DNA of 64,000 nucleotides, from positions 1 to 64,000 of the forward strand of contig NZ_JAYWXI010000007.1 in NCBI RefSeq assembly GCF_036016955.1. Direction: 5' to 3'. The position numbers were made by a program, and so were the translations under genes. Shown here one piece after another: positions 1-8,848 of the stretch. The notes under the pieces were generated by a model. That model was not told the origin of the DNA. It saw only the letters and a list, made by a program, of their open reading frames with translations, and ran no database searches. Source of the DNA: JAYWXI01 sp036016955 (lineage in GTDB: Bacteria > Bacteroidota > Bacteroidia > Flavobacteriales > Weeksellaceae). Numbering within the stretch: position 1 is the first letter of the stretch; each line of letters starts with the position of its first letter.

Positions 1-227
1 AGAAAACTACAATAACAAGCGATATCACGAATCTTTGAAAAACCTTCCTCCAGCAGATGTGTACTTCGGAAGATCTGAGCAAATTTTGGAAAAAAGAAGA
101 CAAATAAAATCGGATTCAATCCGAAAAAGAAGACAGTTGTATTTTCAACAGAAATTATTAAGTTTATAACCTGAAATACTCCTTAAACATTTATTATAAA
201 ATGTCCAATTTAGTTTGAAGACGTACA
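1..227 (+). mobile_element. 3' end of an IS3-family insertion sequence
   Basis: The window opens inside an insertion sequence. It holds the end of an IS3-type OrfB transposase (stop at 167-169) followed by about 58 bases of untranslated end. The right terminal inverted repeat is placed at roughly 202-227, ending in acgtaca, because the interrupted hsdR reading frame resumes directly after it. The left end lies outside the window, so the inverted repeat and target duplication cannot be confirmed. Confidence 0.7.
2..169 (+). CDS. IS3-family transposase OrfB, C-terminal end (partial)
   Basis: An open frame from base 2 to a TAA at 167-169 encodes the last 55 residues of a DDE transposase. The motifs YNNKRYHESL, PADVYFGR and the Lys/Arg-rich stretch EKRRQIK are the usual C-terminal tail of IS3-family OrfB proteins, after the catalytic Glu. 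OrfB joins the DNA strands during transposition and is normally made as an OrfAB fusion by frameshifting. The rest of the gene is upstream of the window, so intactness cannot be judged. Confidence 0.85.
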   Translation, partial: ENYNNKRYHESLKNLPPADVYFGRSEQILEKRRQIKSDSIRKRRQLYFQQKLLSL

Positions 228-228
228 C

Positions 229-960
229 CTTCGGCAAGTAGCCTCCCTTTTGTACCAAAAGCTGAATATCCCTTCCATAAAACAAAAAGAGCCTTTAATT
301 AAGCAGCTTCAATCCGATAATTTTTGGGATTCTCTTTCTTTGGATCAAATAGAAAACCTACGCACAGAACTGAGGGATCTCAACAAATTTTTAAAAGACG
401 AAAATAAACAAACGCCCATATATACCAGCATCGAAGACGTCCTCAATCCCGAAGAGATAAAAAATTTTGACGTTATTGATTCTTACACATCCCTGCAAAG
501 CTATAAAGACCGCGTGGAACACTTCATCCGAAAAAACCGAAACCACTTGGTCATCGACAAACTCTACCGTAACATCCCGATTACGCCCTCCGATCTTCAC
601 TCGCTGGAAACCTTCTTTGAGCATCAACAATTCCACCTGAAAGACATTGAAAAAGAGTACGAAACCCAATCTTTGGGGGTATTTATTCGTAAGGTATTGG
701 GAATGGACATCGAAGCGGCCAATACTCATTTTTCTAAGTTTATCCAAGAAGAAAACCTTACCGCCGACCAAATGGTATTCATTGAAAAAATCATTCATTA
801 TCTAAACAAAAACGGGATATTAGACCGCTCCATGCTAACCTCGCCTCCATTCAATGAACAATACGACAACGGTATCTTCGACGTATTTGAAGACGAGGGC
901 CGAATGATGAAAGTCATCCAGCTCGTGGATGAAGTCTCAAAAAATGCAGGCGTAGCCTAA
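229..960 (+). pseudogene. hsdR: Type I restriction enzyme subunit R (HsdR), 3' fragment cut by the IS
   Basis: This is the C-terminal part, about 240 residues, of the motor/nuclease subunit of a type I restriction-modification system. The tail shows the conserved order LGVFIRKVLGMD, FIEKIIHYLNKNG, SPPFNEQY and a final helix with VDEVSKNAG, matching the HsdR C-terminal domain that contacts the methylase core. The frame is open right up to the IS end (last in-frame stop is the TAG at 211-213 inside the IS), so the only possible start is a TTG at 250. No nuclease or helicase domain remains, so it is very unlikely to restrict DNA. The 5' part may survive left of the IS. Confidence 0.8.
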
Positions 961-980
961 CTCCTCCCTCTCCAAATCCC

Positions 981-1018
981 ATCCGAAAGACTTGATTTCC
1001 TTTCGGATATTTTTTTTA
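981..1018 (+). terminator. Intrinsic terminator after hsdR remnant
   Basis: Nine-base stem ATCCGAAAG (981-989) pairing with CTTTCGGAT (1000-1008), followed by a run of T. Confidence 0.8.
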
Positions 1019-1041
1019 TTTTTGATAAAATATCTCTGTTT

Positions 1042-1530
1042 ATGAATTTTAAGATTCGAAAAGCCGAAGCTTCCGATACCGAAACCATCCATCATCTCAT
1101 CCGCCAGTTGGCCATCTACGAAAAAATGGAAGAAGAAATGGTGGCCACCGTCGAAGAACTACGCCGCAAACTTTTTGAAGACCGTTACGCCGAAGTTCTC
1201 ATTGCCGAAGAACAAAACCGCCCGGTAGGCTTTGCCCTTTATTTCTACAATTTTTCCACGTTTTTAGGCAAACCCGGATTGTACTTGGAAGACCTCTTCG
1301 TTGAACCCGAATACCGCGGAAAAGGCTACGGAAAAGCCTTACTGGCAGCATTGGCCCGAATTGCAAAGAGCAAAGACTGCGGCCGTATGGAATGGAGTGT
1401 GCTTAATTGGAACGCCCCTTCCATCGCCTTTTACAAATCCCTCGGTGCATTCCCAATGGACGAATGGACGGTCTACCGTCTTAACCAAACCGAAATCGAA
1501 AACCTCGCCCAATACGAATGCAAAAAATAG
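1042..1530 (+). CDS. GNAT-family N-acetyltransferase (diamine/SSAT-like)
   Basis: A 162-residue single-domain acetyltransferase. The order LYLEDLFVEPEYRG, the acetyl-CoA loop RGKGYGKALL and the late motif WNAPSIAFYKSLGA follow the spermidine/spermine and thialysine N-acetyltransferase subgroup closely. The likely substrate is a small primary amine, but sequence alone does not fix it. The gene overlaps the following ClC gene by 13 bases, so the two are probably co-transcribed. A weak -7 box (tatctctg, 1031-1038) ends three bases before the ATG. Confidence 0.85.
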   Translation: MNFKIRKAEASDTETIHHLIRQLAIYEKMEEEMVATVEELRRKLFEDRYAEVLIAEEQNRPVGFALYFYNFSTFLGKPGLYLEDLFVEPEYRGKGYGKALLAALARIAKSKDCGRMEWSVLNWNAPSIAFYKSLGAFPMDEWTVYRLNQTEIENLAQYECKK

Positions 1531-2936
1531 TCGCTTACCTAAAATACAGATTAAAACACGCCTTCGACAACATCCATAACGAGCAGCTGAAGCACAATCT
1601 TCTCCAAGCCGTTCCGTTTTGGATCGCCTCTTTCCTTACGGGAATCGCCGCCGTCCTATACGCCAAACTTTTCGAATGGGGGGAAGAACTGCTGCATCTT
1701 ATCCTTAACTACAACCGCCTAAGCATCTTTCTTCTTGCTCCCACAGGCTTTGTCCTATCTTGGTGGCTCGTCAAAAACTATTCGCCTTATGCCAAAGGCA
1801 GCGGCATCCCGCAGGTAATGGCGGCCGTAGACCTGGCCACTCCCAAAGAACGCTACAAAATAAAATACCTTTTAAGTTTCAAAATCCTTGTCATCAAAGT
1901 GCTTTCCAGCATCGTAATGGTTATCGGAGGAGGAGCCATCGGACGGGAAGGCCCCACCATACAAATTGCCGGTTCAATCTTTCGGTTCGTGAATCAAATC
2001 CTCCCCAAATGGTGGCCGAAAATCTCCGTTAAAAACATGATTCTCACCGGAGCAGCCGCCGGACTTTCCGCCGCATTTAACACTCCAATGGGTGGAATTG
2101 TCTTTGCCGTGGAAGAGTTAGCCAAAATTCATTTTAATTATTTCAAAACAGCCCTTTTTACTGCTGTTATCGTTGCAGGACTCACCGCCCAATGGCTCGC
2201 CGGCTCTTACCTCTATCTCGGGTACCCGAAAACCGCCGGCGTTACCCTGAAAATCATCTTTCCAGTCATCCTAATTGCCATTATCTGCGGGCTGATCAGC
2301 AGTTACCTTTCCACCGTCATGTTGCGCATCAACCGATGGAAAAAAAGACTAAAAACCAACCGCCAACAAATTGCTTTCCTCATCGCCAGCGCTTTGATTA
2401 TCGCTTCTTTGGCTTACTTTTTCAGTGGAGAGATTTTAGGCTCAGGTAAAACCATTATCGACCGTGTACTCTTTACGGCCGATAAATCCGAAGCATGGTA
2501 CGTTCCGCTTTTCAGAGTCATCGGCCCGGCCCTTTCATTCACCTCGGGAGGTGCCGGTGGAATATTCGCTCCCGCGCTTAGTGCCGGAGCCAGTTTCGGC
2601 GCATTCCTATCAGGACTGCTCGAACTGCAAAGCAACGAAACCAATGTCGTTATCCTGGCCGGAATGGTCGCCTTTTTAACGGGAATTACCCGAGCCCCAT
2701 TTACCTCCGCCATACTGGTTTTGGAAATGACCGACCGCCATTCCCTCATCTTTTACCTGATGATGGCCGGAATGATTTCCTCCCTCGTCGCTATGGTCGT
2801 TAGCCGACAATCCCTGTATAGCAACCTCAAAATGATTTACCTCGGAGAGTTGCAACAAAAAACCAAACGCCGAAAAATCAAAATGAAAGATCTCGGTAAA
2901 ACCTCTACGGAAACCGTAGAACAAAACGCAAAATAA
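1518..2936 (+). CDS. ClC-family chloride channel/antiporter
   Basis: A 472-residue polytopic membrane protein with the three ClC selectivity signatures: GSGIPQ (about 94-99), GREGP (142-146) and GGIFAP in the second half. Glu144 corresponds to the gating glutamate and Glu200 in VEEL to the internal proton glutamate of ClC-ec1. A late Tyr (SLYSNL) matches the chloride-coordinating tyrosine. Presence of both glutamates favours an H+/Cl- antiporter over a passive channel (inference). No CBS domains follow. The start overlaps the acetyltransferase end. A hairpin terminator lies directly after the stop. Confidence 0.92.
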   Translation: MQKIVAYLKYRLKHAFDNIHNEQLKHNLLQAVPFWIASFLTGIAAVLYAKLFEWGEELLHLILNYNRLSIFLLAPTGFVLSWWLVKNYSPYAKGSGIPQVMAAVDLATPKERYKIKYLLSFKILVIKVLSSIVMVIGGGAIGREGPTIQIAGSIFRFVNQILPKWWPKISVKNMILTGAAAGLSAAFNTPMGGIVFAVEELAKIHFNYFKTALFTAVIVAGLTAQWLAGSYLYLGYPKTAGVTLKIIFPVILIAIICGLISSYLSTVMLRINRWKKRLKTNRQQIAFLIASALIIASLAYFFSGEILGSGKTIIDRVLFTADKSEAWYVPLFRVIGPALSFTSGGAGGIFAPALSAGASFGAFLSGLLELQSNETNVVILAGMVAFLTGITRAPFTSAILVLEMTDRHSLIFYLMMAGMISSLVAMVVSRQSLYSNLKMIYLGELQQKTKRRKIKMKDLGKTSTETVEQNAK

Positions 2937-2960
2937 AAGACCTCACAACCGTGAGGTCTT
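2937..2960. terminator. Bidirectional terminator between clc and nos operon
   Basis: Ten-base perfect stem AAGACCTCAC (2937-2946) with GTGAGGTCTT (2951-2960), loop aacc. The T-rich tail is stronger on the minus strand, where the nos operon ends. Confidence 0.75.
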
Positions 2961-3004
2961 AAACTATGTATCGAGAATAAAAGATTTGCTCCAAAGCTAA
3001 AAAA

Positions 3005-3772
3005 TCACAAATCTTTCCTTCTAAATTTAAGCAAACTGCCCAAAAACGGAAGCCCCGCCCAAAGTAAAAGAATTAACCCCGAAATAAAAATCCCACTGCC
3101 CGTACCAAAAATCGACTTAAAAATCGCTCCGGAATACCCCAGCATTCCCGATAAATCCAACTGCAACTGGGCAAAAACCCGCGTAAGCCCTATCGGGCTG
3201 AGTGAAGACAAAACCACCATAATGCGTTCAATAGGATAATCCGAAAACTGAAACATCAAGATAAGGAGAAGCCCGTCATAAAAAATATTAAAAAACACCC
3301 AAACAAAAATTGCTATCCCAATCCCTTTAGCCTTATCGTTCGTGGACACCGCCGCATACATCGCCAATGCCACAAAATCCAAGCAAAGCAGAGCCCCTCC
3401 AAGTAACACGCAAAGCCCATAATCAATAGAAGAATAAATAAAAATGGGAATGCCACACCCCGCTAAAAAAACCAAAACCTGCGAAAGTGACAATCCCAAG
3501 AAAATCCCCGTCCATATCACATCCCTCTTAATAGGCTGAGTAGAAAGAAGTTCGATAAACTGCGAACTATTATAAACATAAATCACAGAAAACACCAAGC
3601 TAAACAAAGGCACTACAAACAATACAATATTGAGCAAATTGAGATTAGCCTTCGCCGGATGGCCCTCCATGCCCAAAGCCGCCCACGACAAAACAAATAA
3701 AATAACGGCATAAAAACCGGTAATTTTGCTTTTCAGAATATCTTTCAGAATAAATTTTGCTATCTTATACAT
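3005..3772 (-). CDS. nosY: NosY, ABC permease of the nitrous oxide reductase maturation system
   Basis: A 255-residue integral membrane protein of the ABC-2 permease type with about six hydrophobic segments. It is the last gene of the nos operon and overlaps nosF by eight bases, the usual pairing of permease and ATPase. In studied systems NosFY with NosD supplies a sulfur species for the CuZ centre of NosZ. The N-terminal segment MYKIAKFILKDILKSK is typical of NosY and Gld-type ABC-2 permeases. Assignment rests on fold plus operon position. Confidence 0.88.
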   Translation of the reverse strand: MYKIAKFILKDILKSKITGFYAVILFVLSWAALGMEGHPAKANLNLLNIVLFVVPLFSLVFSVIYVYNSSQFIELLSTQPIKRDVIWTGIFLGLSLSQVLVFLAGCGIPIFIYSSIDYGLCVLLGGALLCLDFVALAMYAAVSTNDKAKGIGIAIFVWVFFNIFYDGLLLILMFQFSDYPIERIMVVLSSLSPIGLTRVFAQLQLDLSGMLGYSGAIFKSIFGTGSGIFISGLILLLWAGLPFLGSLLKFRRKDL

Positions 3773-4478
3773 CTTGCAATGGTCTTAAAATCATAGTAAT
3801 CGCCTTGGAAAGACTGCGCTCTCCGGTATCTTGTTTTAATTGATCGACGTCTTTGTGAAACAACACCTTCCCCTCAGAAAGAAACACCACCTCGTCCACA
3901 ATCGTTTCCAACTCACTGAGCAAATGCGACGTAATGATGATTAATTTTCCCTTCCCTCTCTCTTTTAGAATTTTATTTTTCAGAATTTCGGAAGCTATCG
4001 GATCCAACCCCGCCGTAGGCTCATCCAAAATAATCACCGAAGGATTGAACATAAAAGCAATCACCGCACTGACCTTCTGAATAGTCCCCCCGGATAGGTT
4101 GCCCATCGCTTTAGAGCCCAGTTTGTCAATACCATAGGCTTCCATTAAATCCGTATCCAAATCGCCATCATACCTGCGGTTATCCAAAATCATGTCCAAC
4201 GTTTCCTTAATCGTCATGTTTTCGGGATACTTCCCCATTTGAGGCATATACCCCACCGCCGCACGGTAACTCTCCTCTCTGGAAACATCCTTACCCAGCA
4301 CCCTAATCTGCCCCGTTTCAATGGTGTTAAGCCCCAAAATACTTTTGATCAAAGTGGTTTTTCCACAACCATTCGGCCCAATGAATGCCACCGAACGCCC
4401 CTCCCGACAGCGAATATTGACGTTATCCAGAGCCTTGAACTTGCCAAAAGTCTTGGTCAGTTTTTCGATTTCTATCAT
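3765..4478 (-). CDS. nosF: NosF, ABC ATPase of the nos maturation transporter
   Basis: A 237-residue ABC ATPase. Walker A GPNGCGKTT lies near residue 34, the signature NLSGGTIQK in the middle and Walker B VIILDEPTAGLD after it, followed by the switch His in ITSHLL. The protein drives the NosY permease and works with periplasmic NosD to assemble the CuZ cluster. It sits 15 bases downstream of nosD and overlaps nosY. Confidence 0.92.
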   Translation of the reverse strand: MIEIEKLTKTFGKFKALDNVNIRCREGRSVAFIGPNGCGKTTLIKSILGLNTIETGQIRVLGKDVSREESYRAAVGYMPQMGKYPENMTIKETLDMILDNRRYDGDLDTDLMEAYGIDKLGSKAMGNLSGGTIQKVSAVIAFMFNPSVIILDEPTAGLDPIASEILKNKILKERGKGKLIIITSHLLSELETIVDEVVFLSEGKVLFHKDVDQLKQDTGERSLSKAITMILRPLQDV

Positions 4479-4493
4479 TCTTTTTCTGTATTT

Positions 4494-5765
4494 CTAAAGG
4501 TTATTACGCCTCATCGAAGGCGTTTCGTCCACAAAACTCTCGGGAGTCAAACTCGGCATTAATTTCTCGGAACGATTCATCAGCTCCACGAAAAACGTCC
4601 CGAAAAGAATCATAACCATAGGGGTTTGCTCCGCCATCACCGAATAAAGACTCAGCGGATAAAACGGAATATCCCCCATTTTATCCTTATCGAGGTCATA
4701 CCCCTCGTACTTGTCCCAATAGTTGCCGCGGAAAGTATTGAGAAAAACACTCCCGCTGGTACTCACATCGTAAACATTAGCCAAAAAATCATTATTATAC
4801 AGCTTGTTTTCGATACAATTTGCATTGATTTTAAGCCCCCAGCCATTCCCTTCGAACACATTACGGTAAAAATCAATCTTGGAGGAACCATCCATAAAAA
4901 CCCCCACCGAATTATCCCGAAACGTATTATGCCTCACCCGACTAAAAGTTAAATCCTTAAGTAAAAGACCACAAATATTCTCGCCCTTATTATCTAAAAA
5001 TTTGTTGTAATTCATCTCTACATTCCGACTATACATCACGGCAACCCCGGCCTCGTTGTGCTTAAACACATTAGCCGTATACACATTATTATGGGAAAAC
5101 ATAAAGTGAAGACCGTAACGTTTGTTATCCAAAGAAAGATTCCTGAAAACAAAGCTATTATTCGCCTTTTCCAAATAAATGCCGTCTTTATGACCGGAAA
5201 TAAAGTTTCTTTTAATCCAAATTTCCGAACTCGACCAAACATGAATACCGTCGCCAATCGACTCCTGAGATCCGCCACGAGAAGTGGTGATTTTATTATT
5301 TTCAATCAGACAACGAAATCCCCTCTGCACTGTAATACCAAAGTAATTATCCTCAAAAATATTATTCCGAATAACCGAAAAACGACTATCGTACAAGCGC
5401 ACCGCACCGATATTTCTCACTTCATCCGCGCCCGAACGGATAATTTTAAACCCCTGAAGAACAATCCCATCCGCCCGAAAAGAAACCACCTCATGCTTCA
5501 TTTCGCCGTCCAACACGGGATAGCCAATACCTATTAACGTAATGGGCTTATCCAGATTCAAATTGCCTTCTTTGTAATGCCCCGCATAAACCATCAGCGT
5601 ATCGCCCCGAGCCGCCTGACGCAAAGCCGCCTGTATCGTGGCAAACGCCTTCCCCTTGCCCACATGATGAATGCCAGCAAAAGCAAAAAATACCGAAAAC
5701 AGCCCCGTTAAAATAAGCAACCGTCTAAAAAACATCCCCTTGAGCTTTAAGAGTTTCAAAAGCAA
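4494..5765 (-). CDS. nosD: NosD, periplasmic copper-sulfur centre maturation protein
   Basis: A 423-residue secreted protein made of right-handed parallel beta-helix repeats, visible as recurring N-x-F/I ... N-x-I spaced segments such as NNIFEDNYFGI, ENNKITTS and NNVYTANVF. The N-terminal hydrophobic run (LLILTGLFSVFFAFA) is a Sec signal; the ATG at 5735 (MFFRRLL) is an alternative start giving a tighter signal peptide. NosD is required for CuZ assembly in NosZ. It lies between nosL and nosF, as in other Bacteroidota nos clusters. A hydrophobic segment near the C terminus (MVMILFGTFFVEL) may anchor it. Confidence 0.9.
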   Translation of the reverse strand: MLLKLLKLKGMFFRRLLILTGLFSVFFAFAGIHHVGKGKAFATIQAALRQAARGDTLMVYAGHYKEGNLNLDKPITLIGIGYPVLDGEMKHEVVSFRADGIVLQGFKIIRSGADEVRNIGAVRLYDSRFSVIRNNIFEDNYFGITVQRGFRCLIENNKITTSRGGSQESIGDGIHVWSSSEIWIKRNFISGHKDGIYLEKANNSFVFRNLSLDNKRYGLHFMFSHNNVYTANVFKHNEAGVAVMYSRNVEMNYNKFLDNKGENICGLLLKDLTFSRVRHNTFRDNSVGVFMDGSSKIDFYRNVFEGNGWGLKINANCIENKLYNNDFLANVYDVSTSGSVFLNTFRGNYWDKYEGYDLDKDKMGDIPFYPLSLYSVMAEQTPMVMILFGTFFVELMNRSEKLMPSLTPESFVDETPSMRRNNL

Positions 5766-5774
5766 AACAACCTA

Positions 5775-6188
5775 TTATTTCACCAGGGAAGCCTGAAGTT
5801 TATGCGCCTGTTTCAAAGCCTCATCTTTGCTCTTGAAAGCCGCCACATTACCGTTCATCGGACTTTTTACCTGACCTCCCGTGATTTTAAACGCCTTCTC
5901 CAATGGAAACAAGTCCAACGTTGCAAAATCGGAAACATAAAAACGCGCCTGGCCTATTCCCGACGAATTTTCCTTAGCATAAGCCTCCATACAAGCCAAA
6001 TCATCGAATTTATAAACCCTTCCTTTTTCCGTGATAAGTTCCGTGGCATAACGCGCATCCTGAATCACCATCTTGCAGTGCGAACACTGATCTTTTCCCA
6101 AAACAAAAGGTTCCACCTCTTTACTCGTGCAAGAAAAAGAAGTAAGCGTTACCAACGCCATCCATAAAGTAAAAACATAATATTTCAT
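5775..6188 (-). CDS. nosL: NosL, copper-chaperone lipoprotein for NosZ
   Basis: A 137-residue lipoprotein: signal peptide ending in TSFSC with the lipidated Cys, then the NosL motif DQCSHCKMVI that marks the copper-binding region. NosL delivers Cu(I) to apo-NosZ. The gene lies nine bases before nosD and 12 bases after an uncharacterised membrane gene, so it is translated within the same operon. Confidence 0.92.
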   Translation of the reverse strand: MKYYVFTLWMALVTLTSFSCTSKEVEPFVLGKDQCSHCKMVIQDARYATELITEKGRVYKFDDLACMEAYAKENSSGIGQARFYVSDFATLDLFPLEKAFKITGGQVKSPMNGNVAAFKSKDEALKQAHKLQASLVK

Positions 6189-6200
6189 AAGTATCTATTT

Positions 6201-6776
6201 TTAACGTTTTCTGAATTCAAAAAAGGACAAAACCAAAGCAATCAAAGCCACCGATACCATAAGCCACCCTCCCGTATAAGGATAAGAATAAGCCCCAAAA
6301 TTAAGAAGCTGCTTATACCCCAAAAGCGGCGGCTGGTAAGTCATTCCCGGTACCACAATGGCCGCATCGGGCTTAAGATTATGCCCGTAATCGTACTCCC
6401 AAAGGTAAAAATCCACCATGAAAGCCACGCCGAACAAAAGAAACAAAGCCGTAAAAACATAAAGCGCAAAAGGACGGCGCAACCAAGCCGTAAAAAGAGC
6501 AAATGCCGCAAAAAAACCAAGAATATAAGGCATAACCCTAAACTCCCAAAAATCATCCTGATGAATTTCTTTCATTCCGATATAATGGTTTAGCCCATTA
6601 ATGATCTTGTAATCGCCCGAAATTTTATCTGCATGGAGGTACATCTCCAACCCTTCCGGATACTGCGGAGCCTCCAAATAAATCACCCACAGCGGAACAA
6701 AAAGACTTCCCACTAAAGCCAAAGCACAAAGGGCAAGCAATCCCACAGAAGACTTCGATAATTTTTTATTTTCCAT
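6201..6776 (-). CDS. nos-operon membrane protein of unknown function
   Basis: A 191-residue protein with about four hydrophobic segments (LLALCALALVGSLFVPLWVIY near the N terminus, ILGFFAAFALFTAW, LYVFTALFLLFGVAFMV, and VSVALIALVLSFFEF at the end). The polar loop between the first two segments contains HADKISGDYKIINGLNHYIG, and another holds VVPGMTYQPPLLG. It sits between nosZ and nosL. I recognise similar small membrane proteins from Bacteroidota nos clusters, but no function is established; a role in copper handling or electron transfer to NosZ is inference from position only. Confidence 0.75.
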   Translation of the reverse strand: MENKKLSKSSVGLLALCALALVGSLFVPLWVIYLEAPQYPEGLEMYLHADKISGDYKIINGLNHYIGMKEIHQDDFWEFRVMPYILGFFAAFALFTAWLRRPFALYVFTALFLLFGVAFMVDFYLWEYDYGHNLKPDAAIVVPGMTYQPPLLGYKQLLNFGAYSYPYTGGWLMVSVALIALVLSFFEFRKR

Positions 6777-6796
6777 TGTAATCTGTCTTTCTTTTT

Positions 6797-6830
6797 AAGA
6801 AAAGAAAGGGCGGTTATTAGCCGCCCCTAT
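6797..6830 (-). terminator. Intercistronic hairpin after nosZ
   Basis: Stem GGGCGG (6808-6813) with CCGCCC (6821-6826), seven-base loop, followed on the minus strand by TTTCTTTTCTT. It lies inside the operon, in the 58-base gap after nosZ, so it probably works as a partial terminator or as an mRNA 3'-end stabiliser. Confidence 0.6.
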
Positions 6831-6834
6831 CATT

Positions 6835-8841
6835 TTATTTTGTTTGTGCGGTTTTCACCGGACTTTGGGCATTATCGGCCTTATTATTCAGACTGAAAAT
6901 AAGAGGCGTTGAACTTCCCGCAGGAGAGACTCGAACATACCCTTGCATTTCCTGATGCAGAGCCGAACAGAAATCCGTACAATACATCGGGAACATTCCG
7001 GCTTTTTTCGGAACCCATTTAAGCGTGCACGTTTCTCCCGGCATGATCAAAAGTTCGGCATTTTCAGCCCCTTTAATCGCAAACCCGTGGGGCACATCCC
7101 AGTCTTGCTCCAAATTGGTTACATGGAAGTAAACTTCATCCCCAACCTTAATGCCCTCTATATTATCCGGAGCAAAGTGCGAACGGATGGAAGTCATGTA
7201 CACATGAACCTTATTGCCCTCTCTCACCACTTTGGATTCGGCTTCGCCCTTGGTCACGTAAGGGTGTTTATTTTTAGCAATATCGTAAAACTTCACCTGC
7301 TTATCCGCTATCAGCGCCGCCGGAAGTGCCTGAGCATAATGCGGTTCTCCGAATGTAGGAAAATCCAAAAGAAGTTTCATTTTATCTCCGCTGATATCGT
7401 ACAGTTGAGCCGACTGAGCCAACTCCGGTCCTGTGGGAAGGAATCGGTCTTTCGTAATTTTATTATACGCCACCAGATACTTCCCGAAAGGTTTTTTGGA
7501 ATCGCCCCCCGGAATCATAAGGTGCCCCACCGAATAAAACGTCGGCTGACGATCTAACACTTTAAGCGTCTTGATATCCCACTTCACGACCTCCGAAGAA
7601 ACGAAGAAAGAGGTGTAAGCATTTCCTTTGTCGTCAAATTCCGTATGAAGCGGGCCCAAACCGGGCTTTTGAACTTCTCCGTGAAGCGTCGACTCGTATT
7701 TAAGAATCGGAACCCCATCGTATTCTCCGGCAAATTCCTTATTCTTAATGGCGTTAAGCATTTTGGTAAAACTGTGCACCGGAATCAGTGCCGCCAATTT
7801 CCCCGAACCGACGATATATTCTCCGGTAGGATCCACATCGCAACCGTGAGGCGATTTCGGCGTCGGCATAAAATAACACAAATCTTTCAACTCCTTGGTG
7901 GATAATACCGTAACCTCCTGCTCCATGGTAGAAGTCCCCGTATGGGTTTCTTCGTTCCATTTGTTATGCGCATACGAAGTCTTTACTTTTCTTCCTTTTC
8001 CGGCTTTCACGTATTCCTCTGCTTTCTTCCAGTCCAAAGCCATGATAAAATCCTTATCGAACTGCGACGCATTAACCTCTAACAAGCTATTGGCCTGCTC
8101 CGAGTTGTAACAAGAGAAAAAGAACCATCCGTGCGATTTGCCTTTCCCTGCATGAGAAAGGTCAAAGTTAACGCCGGGGGCTTCAATTTGGAAAGCCAAA
8201 TTCATCTCGCCCGTGTTTGGATCCACCTTAACGAAAGAAATCACGCCTTTAAAGTTCTCCTTGAAGCTATTAATAGGCACATCGCCGTTAACGTCGTCCG
8301 TAGGCACCGAGAATCGCGTTCCCGCCACAACATATTCCGTATTTTCGGTAATAAAGGGGGAAGAGTGGTTCCCCGCCGAATTCGGAAGTTCTAAAATTTC
8401 CACCGTTTTAAAGGAAGTAAGATCTACCCTTGCGATACGGGGCGTGTTATTGGCATTAGCAAAAATCCAACGACCATCCACCTCTCCGTTGGTTTGTGAA
8501 AGCTCCAAATGGTGTTGATCGTCCCAAGGCACAAAACCATGAGAAGTTTCCAACATCGGTTTGGTTTCTTCGCTGTAGCCATAGCCGTTCTCGGGGTTCA
8601 CCGAAAAAATGGGAACCACCTTCAAAAGCCGACCACTGGGCAACCCGTAAACCCCCATCTGTCCATTAAATCCCCCACTCACGAAATTGTAAAATTCATC
8701 GTGTTTCCCTGGGGCCACATACACCTTCTCGGCCGCATCACCGGCCACTACATTCTCTGCGCCTTTGGGCTTGCAACTTTCCAAAGCATAAAGCCCACCC
8801 AGAACTAAAGCCGAATAGCCTAATAGTTTTTTTAGTTTCAT
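6835..8841 (-). CDS. nosZ: Nitrous oxide reductase NosZ (clade II type)
   Basis: The 668-residue terminal denitrification enzyme, reducing N2O to N2 in the periplasm. The N-terminal beta-propeller carries CuZ histidines (DDQHHLELS and further single His), and the C-terminal cupredoxin has the CuA motif C621-x3-C625-x3-H629-x2-M632 within YCTDFCSALHQEM. The start is taken as the ATG at 8841, 7 bases after the cytochrome c stop; an ATG eight codons upstream would overlap that gene. There is no twin-arginine motif: the Sec-type signal ends in YALESC, a lipobox-like site, which fits clade II and suggests membrane anchoring. It is followed by a hairpin and the accessory genes. Confidence 0.96.
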   Translation of the reverse strand: MKLKKLLGYSALVLGGLYALESCKPKGAENVVAGDAAEKVYVAPGKHDEFYNFVSGGFNGQMGVYGLPSGRLLKVVPIFSVNPENGYGYSEETKPMLETSHGFVPWDDQHHLELSQTNGEVDGRWIFANANNTPRIARVDLTSFKTVEILELPNSAGNHSSPFITENTEYVVAGTRFSVPTDDVNGDVPINSFKENFKGVISFVKVDPNTGEMNLAFQIEAPGVNFDLSHAGKGKSHGWFFFSCYNSEQANSLLEVNASQFDKDFIMALDWKKAEEYVKAGKGRKVKTSYAHNKWNEETHTGTSTMEQEVTVLSTKELKDLCYFMPTPKSPHGCDVDPTGEYIVGSGKLAALIPVHSFTKMLNAIKNKEFAGEYDGVPILKYESTLHGEVQKPGLGPLHTEFDDKGNAYTSFFVSSEVVKWDIKTLKVLDRQPTFYSVGHLMIPGGDSKKPFGKYLVAYNKITKDRFLPTGPELAQSAQLYDISGDKMKLLLDFPTFGEPHYAQALPAALIADKQVKFYDIAKNKHPYVTKGEAESKVVREGNKVHVYMTSIRSHFAPDNIEGIKVGDEVYFHVTNLEQDWDVPHGFAIKGAENAELLIMPGETCTLKWVPKKAGMFPMYCTDFCSALHQEMQGYVRVSPAGSSTPLIFSLNNKADNAQSPVKTAQTK

Positions 8842-8848
8842 GATGATA

